Shown: in pieces, positions 13,760 to 14,217 of the stretch | How positions within the stretch are numbered: the stretch's first letter is position 1 | How the letters are laid out: each line of letters begins with the position of its first letter | Source: Rhodobacter sp. | Lineage (GTDB): Bacteria > Pseudomonadota > Alphaproteobacteria > Rhodobacterales > Rhodobacteraceae | Length of the DNA: 14,217 nucleotides | Reading direction: 5' to 3' | Assembly (NCBI GenBank): GCA_013824055.1 | Contig: PNNE01000101.1 | Location: 1 to 14,217 of the forward strand | Program-made: the position numbers and the translations under genes | The notes under the pieces: generated by a model | Database searches by the model: none | What the model was told of the DNA's origin: nothing | What the model saw: only the letters and a program-made list of their open reading frames with translations

Positions 13760-14217
13760 ATGGAACCCATTCTGACCGCACGCGGGCTGGTGAAGCGCTA
13801 CGGCCGCGTCACGGCGCTGGACAGTTGCGACTTCGACCTGATGCCGGGCGAGATCCTTGCCGTCATCGGCGACAACGGCGCCGGCAAATCGACGCTGATC
13901 AAGGCGATCTCGGGCGCCGTGATCCCCGACGAGGGCGAAATCCGCCTGGAAGGCCAGCCGATCCAGTTCCGCACGCCCATCGAGGCGCGCAAGGCCGGGA
14001 TCGAGACGGTCTACCAGACCCTCGCCATGTCCCCGGCGCTCTCCATCGCCGACAACATGTTCATGGGCCGCGAGATCCGCAAGCCGGGCATCATGGGCAC
14101 CGTCTTCCGCCAGCTTGACCGGCCGAAGATGCAGGCCTTTGCGCGGGAAAAGCTGAACGAGCTTGGCCTGATGACGATCCAGAACATCAACCAGGCGGTG
14201 GAAACGCTGTCGGGCGG
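13760..14217 (+). CDS. frcA: Fructose-type ABC transporter ATP-binding protein (FrcA-like), 3' partial
   Basis: The ATPase that drives the importer, bound to the cytoplasmic side of the permease. AGGAGG precedes the ATG by about six bases and the start is ten bases past the frcC stop. The open frame runs to the window edge: 152 complete codons of about 260. Seen in order: TARGLVKRYGRVTALD, Walker A GDNGAGKST (37-45), the Q-loop Gln86 (VYQTLAM), and the ABC signature beginning ETLSG at the last bases. Walker B and the H-loop lie beyond the window. The visible length fits the single-ATPase-domain FrcA type rather than a two-domain RbsA type, but a longer protein cannot be excluded from this piece. 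A kinase gene (frcK) would be expected next. Confidence 0.9.
   Translation, partial: MEPILTARGLVKRYGRVTALDSCDFDLMPGEILAVIGDNGAGKSTLIKAISGAVIPDEGEIRLEGQPIQFRTPIEARKAGIETVYQTLAMSPALSIADNMFMGREIRKPGIMGTVFRQLDRPKMQAFAREKLNELGLMTIQNINQAVETLSG

Noticed and set aside
12772..13770. 332-codon minus-strand frame opposite frcC
   Set aside because: Asp/His/Gln-rich antisense text; frcC on the plus strand is unambiguous.

Overview
The window is GC-rich chromosomal DNA from an alphaproteobacterium, most likely of the Rhodobacterales (Paracoccus/Rhodobacter-like). This rests on codon use, on a fructose-type FrcBCA transporter of the Sinorhizobium/Rhodobacter kind, and on the CCCGGG palindromic repeats. No tRNA, rRNA or CRISPR was seen. 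I found no convincing new defence or catalytic system. The most unusual part is a genomic scar in the middle, and there is an unusually large number of frame disruptions across the window.

Left block (1-3670). A 5'-truncated glutamine-synthetase-family gene on the plus strand ends at a tandem double hairpin. It converges there with a three-gene minus-strand cluster transcribed in the order SGNH/GDSL esterase, stand-alone Rieske oxygenase alpha subunit, CbiX-like chelatase. The esterase and the Rieske gene have strong Shine-Dalgarno sites that fix their starts.

Scar (about 3760-5895). This is the wreck of a sugar ABC-transporter operon. It holds a frameshifted N-terminal piece of a LacI-type regulator fused to a MalF-type permease with a frameshift and an in-frame stop, then an inverted pair of palindromic repeats, then the first quarter of a MalG-type permease. 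That permease is cut off at what looks like the end of an IS21-family element. A degraded piece of nitronate monooxygenase follows. The solute-binding protein normally found between regulator and permeases is missing.

Two-component block (5882-8839). A small exported protein, with 11-bp-phased TAAT repeats upstream, converges on an OmpR-type response regulator and its sensor kinase. Kinase and regulator read as one 758-residue frame, but the junction looks like two genes joined by the loss of one base.

Right block (9055-14217). After a small VOC (glyoxalase-fold) protein comes a divergent sugar-uptake locus. A RbsD/FucU mutarotase gene (frameshifted) and a ROK repressor run leftward. frcB, frcC and frcA (binding protein, permease, ATPase, the last cut by the window end) run rightward. 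A 17-bp palindrome in the shared promoter region is the natural candidate for the ROK operator. A terminator-like hairpin after frcB would let the binding protein be made in excess over the membrane parts.

Disruptions in the scar are expected decay. Those in the kinase, fucU-like and frcB genes affect otherwise well-conserved genes at short C/G runs, and may be sequencing or assembly errors.
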